Source of the DNA: DATBGO01 sp050011895
GTDB taxonomy: Bacteria > Actinomycetota > Actinomycetes > Streptosporangiales > Streptosporangiaceae
Direction of reading: 5' to 3'
DNA: 64,000 bases
NCBI GenBank assembly: GCA_050011895.1
Contig: JBEKIF010000010.1
Location: 101,620-165,619, forward strand
The translations under genes were made by a program, and so were the position numbers. The notes below the pieces were generated by a model. The model worked only from the letters and a program-made list of their open reading frames with translations, searched no databases and had not been told where the DNA came from. Positions 35,768 to 45,206 of this stretch are shown piece by piece (within the stretch, counting starts at the first letter, position 1; the number at the start of each line of letters is the position of its first letter).

Positions 35768-36061
35768 ATGTCCATTACCCGCGACGAAGTTGCCCACCTG
35801 GCCAAGCTGTCCAGGCTGGCCCTGTCCGAGGCGGAGCTCGACCACTTCGCCGGGCAGCTGGACACGATCATCACGCACGTTGCGCGGGTGCAGGAAGTGG
35901 CCGCCGACGGGATCCCGCCGATGACGCACGCGGCCGCGCTGGCCAATGTGTTCCGCGAGGACGTGCTGGTGCCGCCTCTCGGTGCCGCCGCCGCGCTGGA
36001 TCAGGCGCCGGCCGCCGAGCAAGACAAGTTCCGGGTTCCGCGCATCCTGGCGGAGGACTGA
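35768..36061 (+). CDS. gatC: Asp-tRNA(Asn)/Glu-tRNA(Gln) amidotransferase subunit C
   Basis: A 97-residue belt subunit that holds GatA and GatB together. It starts MSITRDEVAHLAKLSRLALSE and contains FAGQLDTIITHVARVQEV and the C-terminal DKFRVPRILAED. It lies 2 bp before gatA. Confidence 0.95.
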   Translation: MSITRDEVAHLAKLSRLALSEAELDHFAGQLDTIITHVARVQEVAADGIPPMTHAAALANVFREDVLVPPLGAAAALDQAPAAEQDKFRVPRILAED

Positions 36062-36063
36062 CG

Positions 36064-37569
36064 ATGGCAGCCGACCTGACCAGGATGACCGCGGCTGACC
36101 TCGCGGCGGCTATTGCCGCCGGCGAGGTGTCCGCCGTAGAGGTGGCCAAGGCGCATCTGGACCGGATAGCGGACGCCGACCCGCGGGTGCACGCGTTCCT
36201 GCACGTCGCGGCCGACGGCGCGGTGCGCGCCGCCCGCGCCGTCGATGAGCGGCGGGCAGCCGGCGAGCCGCTCGGCCCGCTGGCCGGGGTCCCGCTGGCG
36301 CTTAAGGACGTCTTCACCACCACCGACATGCCCACGACCTGCGGGTCTGCGATCCTGGCGGGCTGGCAGCCGCCCTACGACGCGACCATCACGCAGCGGC
36401 TCAGGAAAGCCGGCGTCGTCATCCTCGGCAAGACCAACATGGACGAGTTCGCGATGGGTTCCTCCACCGAGAACTCCGCATTCGGCCCGTCGCGTAACCC
36501 CTGGGACCTCAGCCGGGTTCCCGGCGGCTCCTCCGGTGGCTCGGCCGCCGCCGTGACCGCGTTCGAGGCGCCGCTGGGAATCGGCACCGACACCGGCGGG
36601 TCGATCAGGCAGCCCGCCGCGGTCTGCGGGATCGTGGGCGTCAAGCCGACCTACGGCGGCTCGTCCAGGTACGGGCTTGTCGCCTTCGCCTCCTCGCTGG
36701 ACACGCCAGGCCCGCTGGCCAGGACCGTGCTGGACGCCGCCCTGCTGCACGAGGTCATGTCCGGGCACGACCCGATGGATTCCACTTCGGTGGACGCGCC
36801 GGTGCCACCGTGCGTGGCCGCCGCCCGGCAGGCCGACGTCGCCGGGCTCCGGGTCGGCGTGGTGAGCGAGCTAGGCGGCGAGGGCTACCAGCCCGGCGTG
36901 CTGGCCAGGTTCGGCGATGCCGTTGAGCTGCTCGAATCGCTGGGAGCGAAGGTCACCGAGGTCTCCTGCCCGCATTTCGAGTACGCGCTGCCCGCCTATT
37001 ACCTGATCGCCCCGAGCGAGTGCTCGTCGAACCTGGCCAGGTTCGACGCAATGCGGTATGGCCTGCGGGCGGGCGATGACGGGGCCGCGAGCGCCGAGGA
37101 GGTCATGTCCCTCACCAGGGCGGCGGGATTCGGCGCCGAGGTCAAGCGGCGGATCATGCTCGGCACTTACGCGTTGTCCAGCGGCTACTACGACGCCTAC
37201 TACGGCAAGGCCCAGCAGGTGCGGACGCTGATCACGCGGGACTTCGACGCCGCGTTCGAGCAGGTCGACGTGCTGGTGTCGCCCACCACGCCGACGACGG
37301 CGTTCCCGATCGGCGCGCGCGCCGATGATCCGATGGCCATGTACCTCGCCGACCTGTGCACCATCCCGTCGGACCTCGCGGGCAACGCGGCCCTGTCGGT
37401 GCCGTGCGGGCTCGCCCCCGAGGACGGCCTGCCGGTCGGCCTGCAGATCATGGCGCCGGTGCTGGCCGATGACCGGCTCTACCGGGTGGCCGCCGCCGTG
37501 GAGGCAGCGCTCGTGCAGCGCTGGGGTCACCCGCTGGTTGACGAGGCGAAGGGGCTTGGCGATGACTGA
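36064..37569 (+). CDS. gatA: Asp-tRNA(Asn)/Glu-tRNA(Gln) amidotransferase subunit A
   Basis: A 501-residue amidase-signature glutaminase that frees ammonia for GatB. The Ser-cisSer-Lys triad is seen: Lys in GVPLALKDVFTT and the two Ser in PGGSSGGSAAAV and GTDTGGSIRQPA. Length is normal. It overlaps gatB by 8 bp, so all three subunits are coupled. Confidence 0.97.
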   Translation: MAADLTRMTAADLAAAIAAGEVSAVEVAKAHLDRIADADPRVHAFLHVAADGAVRAARAVDERRAAGEPLGPLAGVPLALKDVFTTTDMPTTCGSAILAGWQPPYDATITQRLRKAGVVILGKTNMDEFAMGSSTENSAFGPSRNPWDLSRVPGGSSGGSAAAVTAFEAPLGIGTDTGGSIRQPAAVCGIVGVKPTYGGSSRYGLVAFASSLDTPGPLARTVLDAALLHEVMSGHDPMDSTSVDAPVPPCVAAARQADVAGLRVGVVSELGGEGYQPGVLARFGDAVELLESLGAKVTEVSCPHFEYALPAYYLIAPSECSSNLARFDAMRYGLRAGDDGAASAEEVMSLTRAAGFGAEVKRRIMLGTYALSSGYYDAYYGKAQQVRTLITRDFDAAFEQVDVLVSPTTPTTAFPIGARADDPMAMYLADLCTIPSDLAGNAALSVPCGLAPEDGLPVGLQIMAPVLADDRLYRVAAAVEAALVQRWGHPLVDEAKGLGDD

Positions 37570-39076
37570 CCTTGCGGTCGGCGGCAATCATGACGCGCTG
37601 GTCCCTTATGACGAGGCGACCAGCAGGTACGAACCGGTCATCGGCCTGGAGACGCACGTCGAGCTCGGTACCCGGTCGAAGATGTTCTGCGGCTGCCCGA
37701 CGGAGTTCGGCGCGCCACCCAACGCGTCCGTCTGCCCGGTCTGCCTCGGCCTGCCGGGCTCGCTTCCGGTGGCCAACCGGGCCGCAATCGAGTACACGAT
37801 CAGGATCGGCCTCGCGCTGAATTGCACGATCGCCTCCTGGTGCCGGTTTGCCAGGAAGAACTACTTCTATCCGGATATGCCGAAAGACTTCCAGATCTCG
37901 CAGTACGACGAGCCGCTGTGCACCGACGGCTGGCTGGACGTAGCGATCGGGGACACCCGGGTCCGGGTCGGCATTGAACGAGTTCACCTGGAAGAGGACA
38001 CCGGGAAGTCGACGCACGTCGGCGGGGCGGGCCGGATCCACGGGGCGGACTATTCGCTGGTCGACTACAACCGCGCGGGCATCCCGCTGGTCGAGGTGGT
38101 GACCAAGCCCGTTCCTGGCACCGGGGCCCTGGCCCCGGCCGTGGCGCGCGGCTACGTCACCGAGCTGCGTGACCTGCTCCGCGCGCTCAAGGTGTCTGAC
38201 GTCCGGATGGAGGAAGGATCGCTGCGCTGCGACGTTAACACCTCGCTGGCGCCGCGCGGAGCCACGGTGTGGGGAACCCGCACCGAGACGAAGAACGTCA
38301 ACTCGCTGCGCTCGGTCGAGCGGGCGGTCAGGTTCGAGATCGAGCGGCAGGCCGCCGTGCTCGACGCAGGCGGCCGGGTGATCCAGGAGACCAGGCACTT
38401 CCACGAGGAATCCGGTACTACCACCGCCGGCCGCAGCAAGGAAGAGGCACAGGACTACCGGTACTTCCCCGAGCCCGACCTGGTGCCCGTCGCGCCATCG
38501 CGCGAGTGGGTCGAGCAGGTCCGCGCCGCGCTGCCCGAGCTGCCTGCGGCGCGCCGGGCCAGGCTGCAAGCGCAATGGGGGCTATCCGATCTCGACATGA
38601 CGGCGCTGCGCAACGCGGGTGCGCTAGAGCTGGTGGCGGAGACCGTGGCCGCGGGCGCACCTGCCGCCGCGGCCCGCAAATGGTGGCTGGAGGAGCTGTC
38701 CAGGCAGGCCAACAAGGCAGGGATCGAGCTGGCCGCCCTAGCTGTTACGCCGGTCCAGGTGGCCAGGGTCGCTGAGCTCGTCGAGTCGGGCGCGCTCAAC
38801 GACAAGCTGGCCCGGCAGGTGCTGGAGGGCGTGCTGGCCGGAGAGGGCACGCCCGACGAGGTGGTGGCTGCGCGCGGGCTGGCTGTGGTCAGCGACGAGT
38901 CCGCGCTCACGGGAGCCATCGACGCGGCGATCGCTGCCCATCCCGACGTGGTGGCCAAGATCATCGGAGGGAAGACCGCTGCCGTCGGCGTGCTGGTCGG
39001 CGCCGTGATGAAGACCACCAGGGGCCAGGCCGATGCGGCCCGGGCCCGCGAGCTGATCCTGCAGCACCTCAGCTGA
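37562..39076 (+). CDS. gatB: Asp-tRNA(Asn)/Glu-tRNA(Gln) amidotransferase subunit B
   Basis: A 504-residue kinase-type subunit that phosphorylates and amidates misacylated Glu-tRNA(Gln). It shows YEPVIGLETHVELGTRSKMF, the Zn Cys set (CGCPTEFG, VCPVCLG), FARKNYFYPDMPK and the C-terminal YqeY-like tail (IIGGKTAAVGVLVGAVMK). It begins within the gatA stop region. The stop codon is inside an 18-bp tandem repeat. With gltX, tRNA-Gln and tRNA-Glu in the same window, the whole indirect Gln-tRNA route is encoded nearby. Confidence 0.97.
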   Translation: MTDLAVGGNHDALVPYDEATSRYEPVIGLETHVELGTRSKMFCGCPTEFGAPPNASVCPVCLGLPGSLPVANRAAIEYTIRIGLALNCTIASWCRFARKNYFYPDMPKDFQISQYDEPLCTDGWLDVAIGDTRVRVGIERVHLEEDTGKSTHVGGAGRIHGADYSLVDYNRAGIPLVEVVTKPVPGTGALAPAVARGYVTELRDLLRALKVSDVRMEEGSLRCDVNTSLAPRGATVWGTRTETKNVNSLRSVERAVRFEIERQAAVLDAGGRVIQETRHFHEESGTTTAGRSKEEAQDYRYFPEPDLVPVAPSREWVEQVRAALPELPAARRARLQAQWGLSDLDMTALRNAGALELVAETVAAGAPAAAARKWWLEELSRQANKAGIELAALAVTPVQVARVAELVESGALNDKLARQVLEGVLAGEGTPDEVVAARGLAVVSDESALTGAIDAAIAAHPDVVAKIIGGKTAAVGVLVGAVMKTTRGQADAARARELILQHLS

Positions 39077-39114
39077 CCGCAGCGCCTCAGCTGACCCTCG
39101 CGTCTCAGGAGCGG
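39061..39114. repeat. 18-bp tandem repeat spanning the gatB stop codon
   Basis: GCAGCACCTCAGCTGACC (39061-39078), a copy with one change (39079-39096) and a diverged third copy (39097-39114). The gatB TGA (39074-39076) is in copy 1, and copy 2 places a second TGA in frame. Confidence 0.9.
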
Positions 39115-39205
39115 TCGCCCGGTCATCGTGCCGGCCGTGCCATGGCGGTTGCGGCCATTCCGCAAACGGGCGCTGGCCCGGTTCAATTGTGTCGATGGTG
39201 CGCTA

Positions 39206-40267
39206 CTACGGCGCGTTGGGCTTGGCCCGGCTGCCGCGGTGGCTCGGGCGCCGCAGACCGCGCGGGCGGAGCCTGCGCAGCAGCCAGGTCGCCGGCACGG
39301 CCAGCACGAATCCCGCCTCCATCGGTAGGTACGGCGCGGCCGGGGCTACGGGTGAGCTGACGTTAGCGGTCGCGCTGGCCGCGCCGATGCCCGGCTGGCC
39401 GAAGGTCGAGGGGATAGACAGGATCCGCCACCGGCTCGGCGGCCACACGATCACGAAGGCCCGCCCGATCACCTCGTTCTCCGGGATCGTCCCGCTGCCG
39501 GGATCGCCGCGGCGCAGCCGGGAGTCGTCTGAGACGCTTCGGTGATCGCCCATGACCCATAGGCGGCCGGGCGGCACGGTGATGCTGAAGGATTCCGTGG
39601 CGGCCGGCGAACTGCCCGGAGCGTCGCCCGGATACAGGTAGGACTTCTCGTGCAGGGGAACGCCGTTGACGGTGACCAGGCCCTGTGCGGTGCAGCAGGC
39701 GACATGATCGCCGGGCACCCCGATAACCCGCTTGATGAAGTCGGTCTGGCCGGGAGCGGTGCCGAACAGCCCGGTAATCGATTGCAGCAGCGGCCGCAGC
39801 GTCGCGTCATAGAGCCGGGCGACCGGATTCGAGTCGGTTGTGGCCGGCGGCGGCACCGGATCCCAGGAGCCCGCTCCGTTGAACACGATGATGTCGCCGG
39901 GCTCGATCGCCCGGAAGTGATACACGAGCTTGTTGACCAGTACCTTGTCGCCGATTTTGATCGTGTCCTCCATCGACGACGACGGGATGTAGAACGCCTG
40001 CACCACGAACGACTTGATCACCAGGGCAATCACCAGCGCAACCACGAACAGCACCGGCAGCTCACGCCAGAACGAACGCGCCCGGCGCGGCTTCTTCTCG
40101 GCGGCGTCCGTGCTGATGGGCGTGGCGGCGTCCGTGCTGGTGGGCGTGGCGGCGTCCGTGCTGGTGGGCGTGGCGGCGTCCGTGCTGATGGGCGTGGCGG
40201 CGGCCGGCTCCGCCGCAGCCGCCTCTGCCGAGGCTTCCTCATGGCCGCCCTGATCATCTTTCATCAT
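39206..40267 (-). CDS. lepB: Signal peptidase I
   Basis: A 353-residue membrane peptidase that removes Sec and Tat signal peptides. An Ala/Thr-rich cytoplasmic N-terminus is followed by one membrane helix (LPVLFVVALVIALVIKSFVV), then the catalytic Ser in IPSSSMEDTIKIGDKV, the Lys in DFIKRVIGVPGDHV and box E MGDHRSVSDDSR. A second hydrophobic stretch lies near the C-terminus (FVLAVPATWLLRRL). The N-terminus holds four copies of an 8-residue unit of the form ATPxSTDA. Its place between gatB and the cdgF-like gene is unusual; the main actinomycete lep genes usually lie near rplS. Confidence 0.93.
   Translation of the reverse strand: MMKDDQGGHEEASAEAAAAEPAAATPISTDAATPTSTDAATPTSTDAATPISTDAAEKKPRRARSFWRELPVLFVVALVIALVIKSFVVQAFYIPSSSMEDTIKIGDKVLVNKLVYHFRAIEPGDIIVFNGAGSWDPVPPPATTDSNPVARLYDATLRPLLQSITGLFGTAPGQTDFIKRVIGVPGDHVACCTAQGLVTVNGVPLHEKSYLYPGDAPGSSPAATESFSITVPPGRLWVMGDHRSVSDDSRLRRGDPGSGTIPENEVIGRAFVIVWPPSRWRILSIPSTFGQPGIGAASATANVSSPVAPAAPYLPMEAGFVLAVPATWLLRRLRPRGLRRPSHRGSRAKPNAP
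40101..40196. repeat. Four 24-bp tandem copies inside lepB
   Basis: Units at 40101, 40125, 40149 and 40173 differ only at one base (A/G) and encode ATP[I/T]STDA in the cytoplasmic N-terminus. The unit is a multiple of three, so copy number can change without breaking the frame. Confidence 0.95.
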
Positions 40268-40722
40268 CCGGTCTGATCACCCATTCGTCGACGTGGGCCC
40301 GAGCCTAATGGTCACCAATCCCTCACGCGGCGCATGCGACCGGCCCTGGTCCGGCGCGGCGTCGGCCGGCGGCGGCGGCGGAATCGCCGATTGGGGGCAC
40401 GCTGTATGACAGTGCGCATAGTGACGACAGCGACTCAGCAGACTGTCATCCTTCCTCAATCAAAGCGTGACCTGCGGCACGTAGGGTGAACTCACATCGC
40501 TCATCGCGAGACCGCGTCCAGTACTCAGGCGGCTCCCCGCCACGCCTGCTGATACGGGATCTACGTCCTGGCTGATCGTGAGCCGCCGCACAGAGTCGTG
40601 CGCTCCGTTTGTGACTTTCTGGACGCGAGCCCGGCGGGCCTACGGGGCCAGCCGGGCTCGCCTGGCAGTGGACGCAGCGACTGGGAGGCTCAATTGCGCT
40701 CGGATTCATCCGGCGGCGCGCG
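40268..40722. other. 455-bp divergent intergenic region
   Basis: It holds the promoters of lepB (minus) and the cdgF-like gene (plus). TAGGGT near 40481 is a possible plus-strand -10 box. Open frames on both strands are Arg/Pro/His-rich and match no family. I see no RNA gene. Confidence 0.45.
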
Positions 40723-43467
40723 ATGAGCCTGGCCGTATTCGCCTGGATGACGGCCGGGGCTCTGGTCGCTGGCGCTGCCGCGACATCTCTCTGGCGTGCA
40801 TCGACCGGCGATGAGCCAGCCGTTAAGAATGCATATCGCTGGCTCGCGGCCGTCGCGCTGGGGTGGGGCGCGGCTTTCGTCACCCAGGAAGGACTGCCCG
40901 GCCCTGGCCTGGGCGAATCGCTGACCCTGGCGGACCTGCTCGCCCTGGCCGCGCTGCCGGTACTGGCCGTCGGTGTGGTGGCCCTGGCGCCCGCAGGCCA
41001 TGAGGCCGCCGGCGGGGCGGACGCGCCGGTCCGTCAGGCCGGCCCGATTGCCCAGCGGCTGGCCGACGGCTGCCTGCTGGTGGCGGCGCTCTTCGTGGTG
41101 GGCTGGACGGTGCTCTACGGGCCCGCTTATGCGACGGGCGGCGTGGGCGCGGGCGCCTTCGCGCATTACCTGATCCATCCGGTGGCCGACCTGGTCGTGC
41201 TGGGCATCCTGCTGGTCTACGCCGGCCGCAGGTGGCGGCGCAGCCTGCTGCCATGGCTCGCGTTGCTCGCAGTGACGGTAGGCGACTCGCTAGCCATTTC
41301 CGCCCGGATTGCCGGGCTGCACCCGGGTACCTGGGTCCTGCTGGCGCAGCTCGCCGGGCTATGCCTGCTGGCGGCGGTGCCGCTGGCCAGGCCCGGTCGC
41401 AGCTGGCGATGGCGGCCGGGGCCTGAACGTGCCTGGCCTGGCGCATCGACGGCGGCTGCGGCCATCGCGGCCGTCGCGGCCGCCGTAACCATCATCATCT
41501 GGGCCCTGAGTGGCGGATCGGCTGCCGAGCCGGCAGTGGTGATCGCCGGTGGCGTCGCCGTGCTCGCGCTGGTCGCCCGGGTCGTCGGCGTGGCACGGCG
41601 CGAGAGCACGGTGTCGGTGCTCTGGCAAGATTCTGGCCTGGGCTTCCGCGAACTGGCCGACCGGACCAGCGACGTGGTCGTGCTCTGCGATCTCGATGGG
41701 GTCGTCACGTACGCCAGCCCGGCGGTCGCCCAGTTCGGCTACACGCCGCAGGCGCTCGAGGGCACGCCGCTGTCCGGGCTTCTGCACCCGGAGGACCGGC
41801 TGAGTGCTGCCAGGGTGATCCTCGCCACCTTCCGGGGCGCACCCGACCGGACGGCCAGGTTCTCCTGCCGGGTCAGGTCCGCCGACGGCACCTGGCATCA
41901 CGTCCAGTCCAATCTTTCCCGGCACAGCCGTGCGGGCTCGCCGGACAAGCTGCTCATCACCGCCAGGGACATCAGCGATCAGGTAGCCCTCCGCAGGCAG
42001 GTCACCCACCTGACCTTCCACGACGGCCTGACCGGGCTGCCGAACCGCGCCTACATCGAGGAGCGGGCGAAGAGCGGGGCGGGACGGGCGCCAGATTCGC
42101 CGCCGCCCGCGGAGGCTGCCGCCATCTTCATCGACCTGGACGGCTTCACCGGGGTGAACGACTCCGTCGGCCACGGAGCGGGTGATCTGCTGCTTGCCCA
42201 GGCTGCCCGCAGGCTGCGGGCGGTGGTGCCGCCGCAGCACACGGTCGCCCGCTGGGGAGGGGACGAGTTCGCGGTACTCGTGGAGAGCGCCGCGAGCGTC
42301 CAGGAGATCGTGGATATCGCGGAACGGCTCGCCGGGGCTGTTGCCGGCGAGCCATTCCGGGTCGCCGACAGGGACATCTCCATGACCGCCAGCATCGGGG
42401 TCGCGCTCGCCGACGCTGATCCGCCCGAGCACCTGCTCCGCAACGCCGACGTGGCGATGTCACGCGCCAAGGAATCCGGCGGCGGGCACGTAGAGGTCTT
42501 CGCCGCGCACATGCACGCCGGCGTGGTGCGCAGGCTGGAGCTGGCCAGCGATCTGCGCCAGGCGATCACCGAGGAGGCGCTGGAGCTTGACTACCAGCCG
42601 GTGGTTGAGCTCGCCACCTCGCGGGTGGTCGGGGTTGAGGCACTGGTCAGGTGGACGCGCGAGCAAACGGCGGTTCCGCCGCTCGAGTTCCTCAGCGTGG
42701 CGGAGGAATCGGGGCTGATCGTGCCGCTCGGCGAGCAGGTGCTGCGGGCTGCTTGCGCGCAGGCGGCCGCGTGGCACGCGTCCGGCTGGCCGGTCGGCGT
42801 CTCCGTCAACTTCTCGCTCCGGCAGGTGAGCGCGGCCGGTTTCGCTGACCTCGTGGTCGCCGTGCTCGCCGACAGCGGCCTGCCGCCAGGCGCGCTGACG
42901 CTGGAGGTCACCGAGCGTGTTCTCGTCGAGGGCGCCGGGAGCATGGTCGATGCACTGGCACAGCTCCGCCGTCGCGGCGTCCGGCTGGCCATCGATGACT
43001 TCGGCACCGGGTACGCGTCGCTCGCCTATCTCAGGCGGCTTCCGGTCGACATCATCAAGATCGACCCCTCATTCGTGGCCGGGCTAGGCACTGACGCGAC
43101 CCTGGCCATGCTCACCGCCACCATCGTCCGGGTCGGCCGCGACCTTGGCATCGAGGTGGTCGCCGAGGGCATCGAGCGGCCCGAGCAGCTTGAGCTGCTG
43201 CGCGGGATGGGCTGCGGGCGCGGTCAGGGTTTCCTTGTCGCCCGGCCGATGGCCGCGGGCCGGATCGAGTCGTTTGCCGCTGCGTTCGGCGCGGCGGGGG
43301 GTGAGCGTGGGTCCGGGCCGGTGGCGGGGGATGAGCGTGGACCCGCGCCGGTGGCGGGGGATGAGCGTGGACCCGCGCCGGTGGCGGGGGATGAGCGTGG
43401 GTCCGGGCCGGAACCAGTGCTCGATGCCGCGCTGGAGCCCGCGCCAGCGCGGGCGCCAGCAACCTGA
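40723..43467 (+). CDS. Membrane PAS-GGDEF-EAL protein, CdgF-like
   Basis: A 914-residue c-di-GMP turnover protein. Residues 1-290 hold about eight or nine membrane helices. A PAS domain follows near 305-425 (ELADRTSDVVVLCDLDGVV, FGYTPQALEGTPLSGLLHPED). The GGDEF domain (DGLTGLPNRAYIEE, RWGGDEFAVL) is followed by EAL (GVEALVRWTRE, SVNFSLRQV, EVTERVL, IDDFGTGYAS, EGIERPEQ). Both catalytic motifs are kept. The tail has four copies of a 10-residue GDERGPAPVA-type repeat. A PAS-GGDEF-EAL protein between gatB and serA also occurs in Streptomyces, as I recall. It likely senses redox or a ligand through PAS. Confidence 0.88.
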   Translation: MSLAVFAWMTAGALVAGAAATSLWRASTGDEPAVKNAYRWLAAVALGWGAAFVTQEGLPGPGLGESLTLADLLALAALPVLAVGVVALAPAGHEAAGGADAPVRQAGPIAQRLADGCLLVAALFVVGWTVLYGPAYATGGVGAGAFAHYLIHPVADLVVLGILLVYAGRRWRRSLLPWLALLAVTVGDSLAISARIAGLHPGTWVLLAQLAGLCLLAAVPLARPGRSWRWRPGPERAWPGASTAAAAIAAVAAAVTIIIWALSGGSAAEPAVVIAGGVAVLALVARVVGVARRESTVSVLWQDSGLGFRELADRTSDVVVLCDLDGVVTYASPAVAQFGYTPQALEGTPLSGLLHPEDRLSAARVILATFRGAPDRTARFSCRVRSADGTWHHVQSNLSRHSRAGSPDKLLITARDISDQVALRRQVTHLTFHDGLTGLPNRAYIEERAKSGAGRAPDSPPPAEAAAIFIDLDGFTGVNDSVGHGAGDLLLAQAARRLRAVVPPQHTVARWGGDEFAVLVESAASVQEIVDIAERLAGAVAGEPFRVADRDISMTASIGVALADADPPEHLLRNADVAMSRAKESGGGHVEVFAAHMHAGVVRRLELASDLRQAITEEALELDYQPVVELATSRVVGVEALVRWTREQTAVPPLEFLSVAEESGLIVPLGEQVLRAACAQAAAWHASGWPVGVSVNFSLRQVSAAGFADLVVAVLADSGLPPGALTLEVTERVLVEGAGSMVDALAQLRRRGVRLAIDDFGTGYASLAYLRRLPVDIIKIDPSFVAGLGTDATLAMLTATIVRVGRDLGIEVVAEGIERPEQLELLRGMGCGRGQGFLVARPMAAGRIESFAAAFGAAGGERGSGPVAGDERGPAPVAGDERGPAPVAGDERGSGPEPVLDAALEPAPARAPAT
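43291..43410. repeat. Four 30-bp tandem copies near the 3' end of the cdgF-like gene
   Basis: Units begin at 43291, 43321, 43351 and 43381 with GGCGGGGGATGAGCGTGG as the shared core. They keep frame and extend the unstructured C-terminal tail. Confidence 0.95.
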
Positions 43468-43491
43468 GCCGGGCTCCTTTCACTGCCCAAT

Positions 43492-43522
43492 TTGTGAAAC
43501 TGTTCACAAGCATCGCTAGACT
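43492..43522 (+). promoter_or_regulatory. serA promoter with palindromic operator
   Basis: TTGTGAA (43492-43498), ACTG, TTCACAA (43503-43509) is a perfect 7-bp inverted repeat. It covers the expected -35 region of a TAGACT -10 box at 43517-43522. Its position suggests a transcription factor that blocks or activates serA. The leader to GTG 43553 carries GGAGGG. Confidence 0.6.
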
Positions 43523-43552
43523 GTGACGTCCGCCGCCGCCTCTGGAGGGTTC

Positions 43553-45145
43553 GTGTCAGCACCTGTCGTCCTCGTCGCCGAAGAGCTTTCGCCAGCCGGA
43601 CTTGCCCAGCTGGAGTCCGGCTTCGACATCCGCTATGCCGACGGCGCCGACCGCGCGTCGCTGTTGCCCGCGCTGGCCGAGGCGGAGGCGGTGATCATTC
43701 GGAGCGCGACCAGGATCGACGCTGAGGCGATCACGCACGCGCCGCGATTGCGTGTCATCGCACGAGCCGGAGTGGGCCTCGACAACGTCGACGTCGACGC
43801 AGCGACCAAGGCGGGCGTGATGGTGGTGAACGCGCCTACTTCCAACACCGTGAGCGCCGCCGAGCACGCCGTCGCGCTGCTGCTCTCGCTCGCCCGCAAC
43901 CTGCCGCAGGCGATGGCCTCGCTACAGGCCGGGGAGTGGAAGCGGGCCGCTTACACCGGCATCGAGCTGCAAGACAAGGTGGTCGGGCTGCTCGGGCTTG
44001 GCCGGATCGGGATGCTCGTTGCCGAGCGGCTCGCCTCGTTCGGCATGACAGTGATCGCATATGACCCGTACGTCGCGGCCGGTCGCGCGGCCGCGCTCGG
44101 GGCCCGCCTGGTAACCCTGGACGAGCTGCTGGCCGAGGCCGATTTCATCAGCATCCACCTGCCGAAGAACGCCGAGACCACCGGCCTGATCGGCGACGCT
44201 GAACTCCGCAAGGTCAAGCCCGGCGCCCGGATCATCAACGCGGCCCGCGGCGGGATCGTGGACGAGGGCGCGCTGGCAGCAGCGCTGACCGACGGCCGGG
44301 TGTCGGGGGCCGCTCTCGACGTGTACGCCAGCGAGCCCTGCACGGACAGCCCGTTGTTCCGGCTGCCCAACGTAGTCGTCACCCCGCACCTGGCGGCCAG
44401 CACCCACGAGGCGCAGGAGAAGGCGGGAACCCAGGTGGCCCGGTCGGTCCGGCTGGCACTGGCCGGCGAGTTCGTGCCCGACGCCGTCAACGTCCAGGGC
44501 GGCGTGGTGGCCGAGGAGATCAGGCCAGGACTGCCGCTGGCCGAGAAACTGGGCCGTATCTTCACCGCGCTGGCAGGCGGGGCGCCGATCAGGATCGATG
44601 TGCAGGTTCGCGGCGAGATCGCGGCGCTCGACGTCAGCGTGCTGCAGCTGGCGGCGCTGAAGGGCGTCTTCATGGATGTGGTCGAGGATGCCGTCACCTA
44701 CGTAAATGCGCCGCTGCTGGCGAAGGAACGCGGCGTCGAGGTCGGCCTGGAGACCATCGAGGAGAGCCCGGACTGGCGCAACATGATCTCGCTGCGCGGC
44801 ACGCTTCCCGACAGCCAGGTGGTGTCGGTCAGCGGGACGCTGACCGGCCGGCGGCAGGCAGAGCGGCTCATCGAGGTCAACGGCTTTGATATGGAGATTG
44901 CGCCAGCCGAGCACATGGTGTTCCTCACCTACACCGACCGGCCTGGCGTGGTCGGGGTCGTCGGGCAGATCCTCGGCGGGCAGGGCATCAACATCGCCGG
45001 CATGCAGGTGTGCCGGGACGCCAGGGGAGGGCATGCGCTGATCGTCTTGACGGTGGACTCCGCGCTGCCGCCCGCCACCCTGGCCGAGATCACCTCCTCG
45101 ATCGGCGCGGTGGTCGGCCGCACCGCGGATCTTGATGAGCGCTGA
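43553..45145 (+). CDS. serA: D-3-phosphoglycerate dehydrogenase
   Basis: A 530-residue enzyme for the first step of serine synthesis. It shows the nucleotide-binding GLLGLGRIGMLVAERLASFG, the active-site Arg in NAARGGIVDEGAL, Glu in EADFISIHLPKN-region context and His in VVVTPHLAASTHEAQ. An intervening allosteric domain (about 320-450) and a C-terminal ACT domain (MVFLTYTDRPGVVGVVGQIL) follow, as in the long actinobacterial type inhibited by serine. GTG 43553 has GGAGGG 3 nt upstream; a start at 43523 falls at the promoter -10 box and was rejected. Confidence 0.96.
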   Translation: MSAPVVLVAEELSPAGLAQLESGFDIRYADGADRASLLPALAEAEAVIIRSATRIDAEAITHAPRLRVIARAGVGLDNVDVDAATKAGVMVVNAPTSNTVSAAEHAVALLLSLARNLPQAMASLQAGEWKRAAYTGIELQDKVVGLLGLGRIGMLVAERLASFGMTVIAYDPYVAAGRAAALGARLVTLDELLAEADFISIHLPKNAETTGLIGDAELRKVKPGARIINAARGGIVDEGALAAALTDGRVSGAALDVYASEPCTDSPLFRLPNVVVTPHLAASTHEAQEKAGTQVARSVRLALAGEFVPDAVNVQGGVVAEEIRPGLPLAEKLGRIFTALAGGAPIRIDVQVRGEIAALDVSVLQLAALKGVFMDVVEDAVTYVNAPLLAKERGVEVGLETIEESPDWRNMISLRGTLPDSQVVSVSGTLTGRRQAERLIEVNGFDMEIAPAEHMVFLTYTDRPGVVGVVGQILGGQGINIAGMQVCRDARGGHALIVLTVDSALPPATLAEITSSIGAVVGRTADLDER

Positions 45146-45194
45146 TCCGCCGCCGGCCTGGCACGGCCCTTGGCAGCCGGCCGTAGCTGCCCAG

Positions 45195-45200
45195 TAAGGT
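45195..45200 (+). promoter_or_regulatory. -10 box TAAGGT of leuB (leaderless)
   Basis: TAAGGT, ACGCGC, then ATG 45207. The 6-nt spacing puts the transcript start at or next to the A of the ATG. Confidence 0.55.
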
Positions 45201-45206
45201 ACGCGC

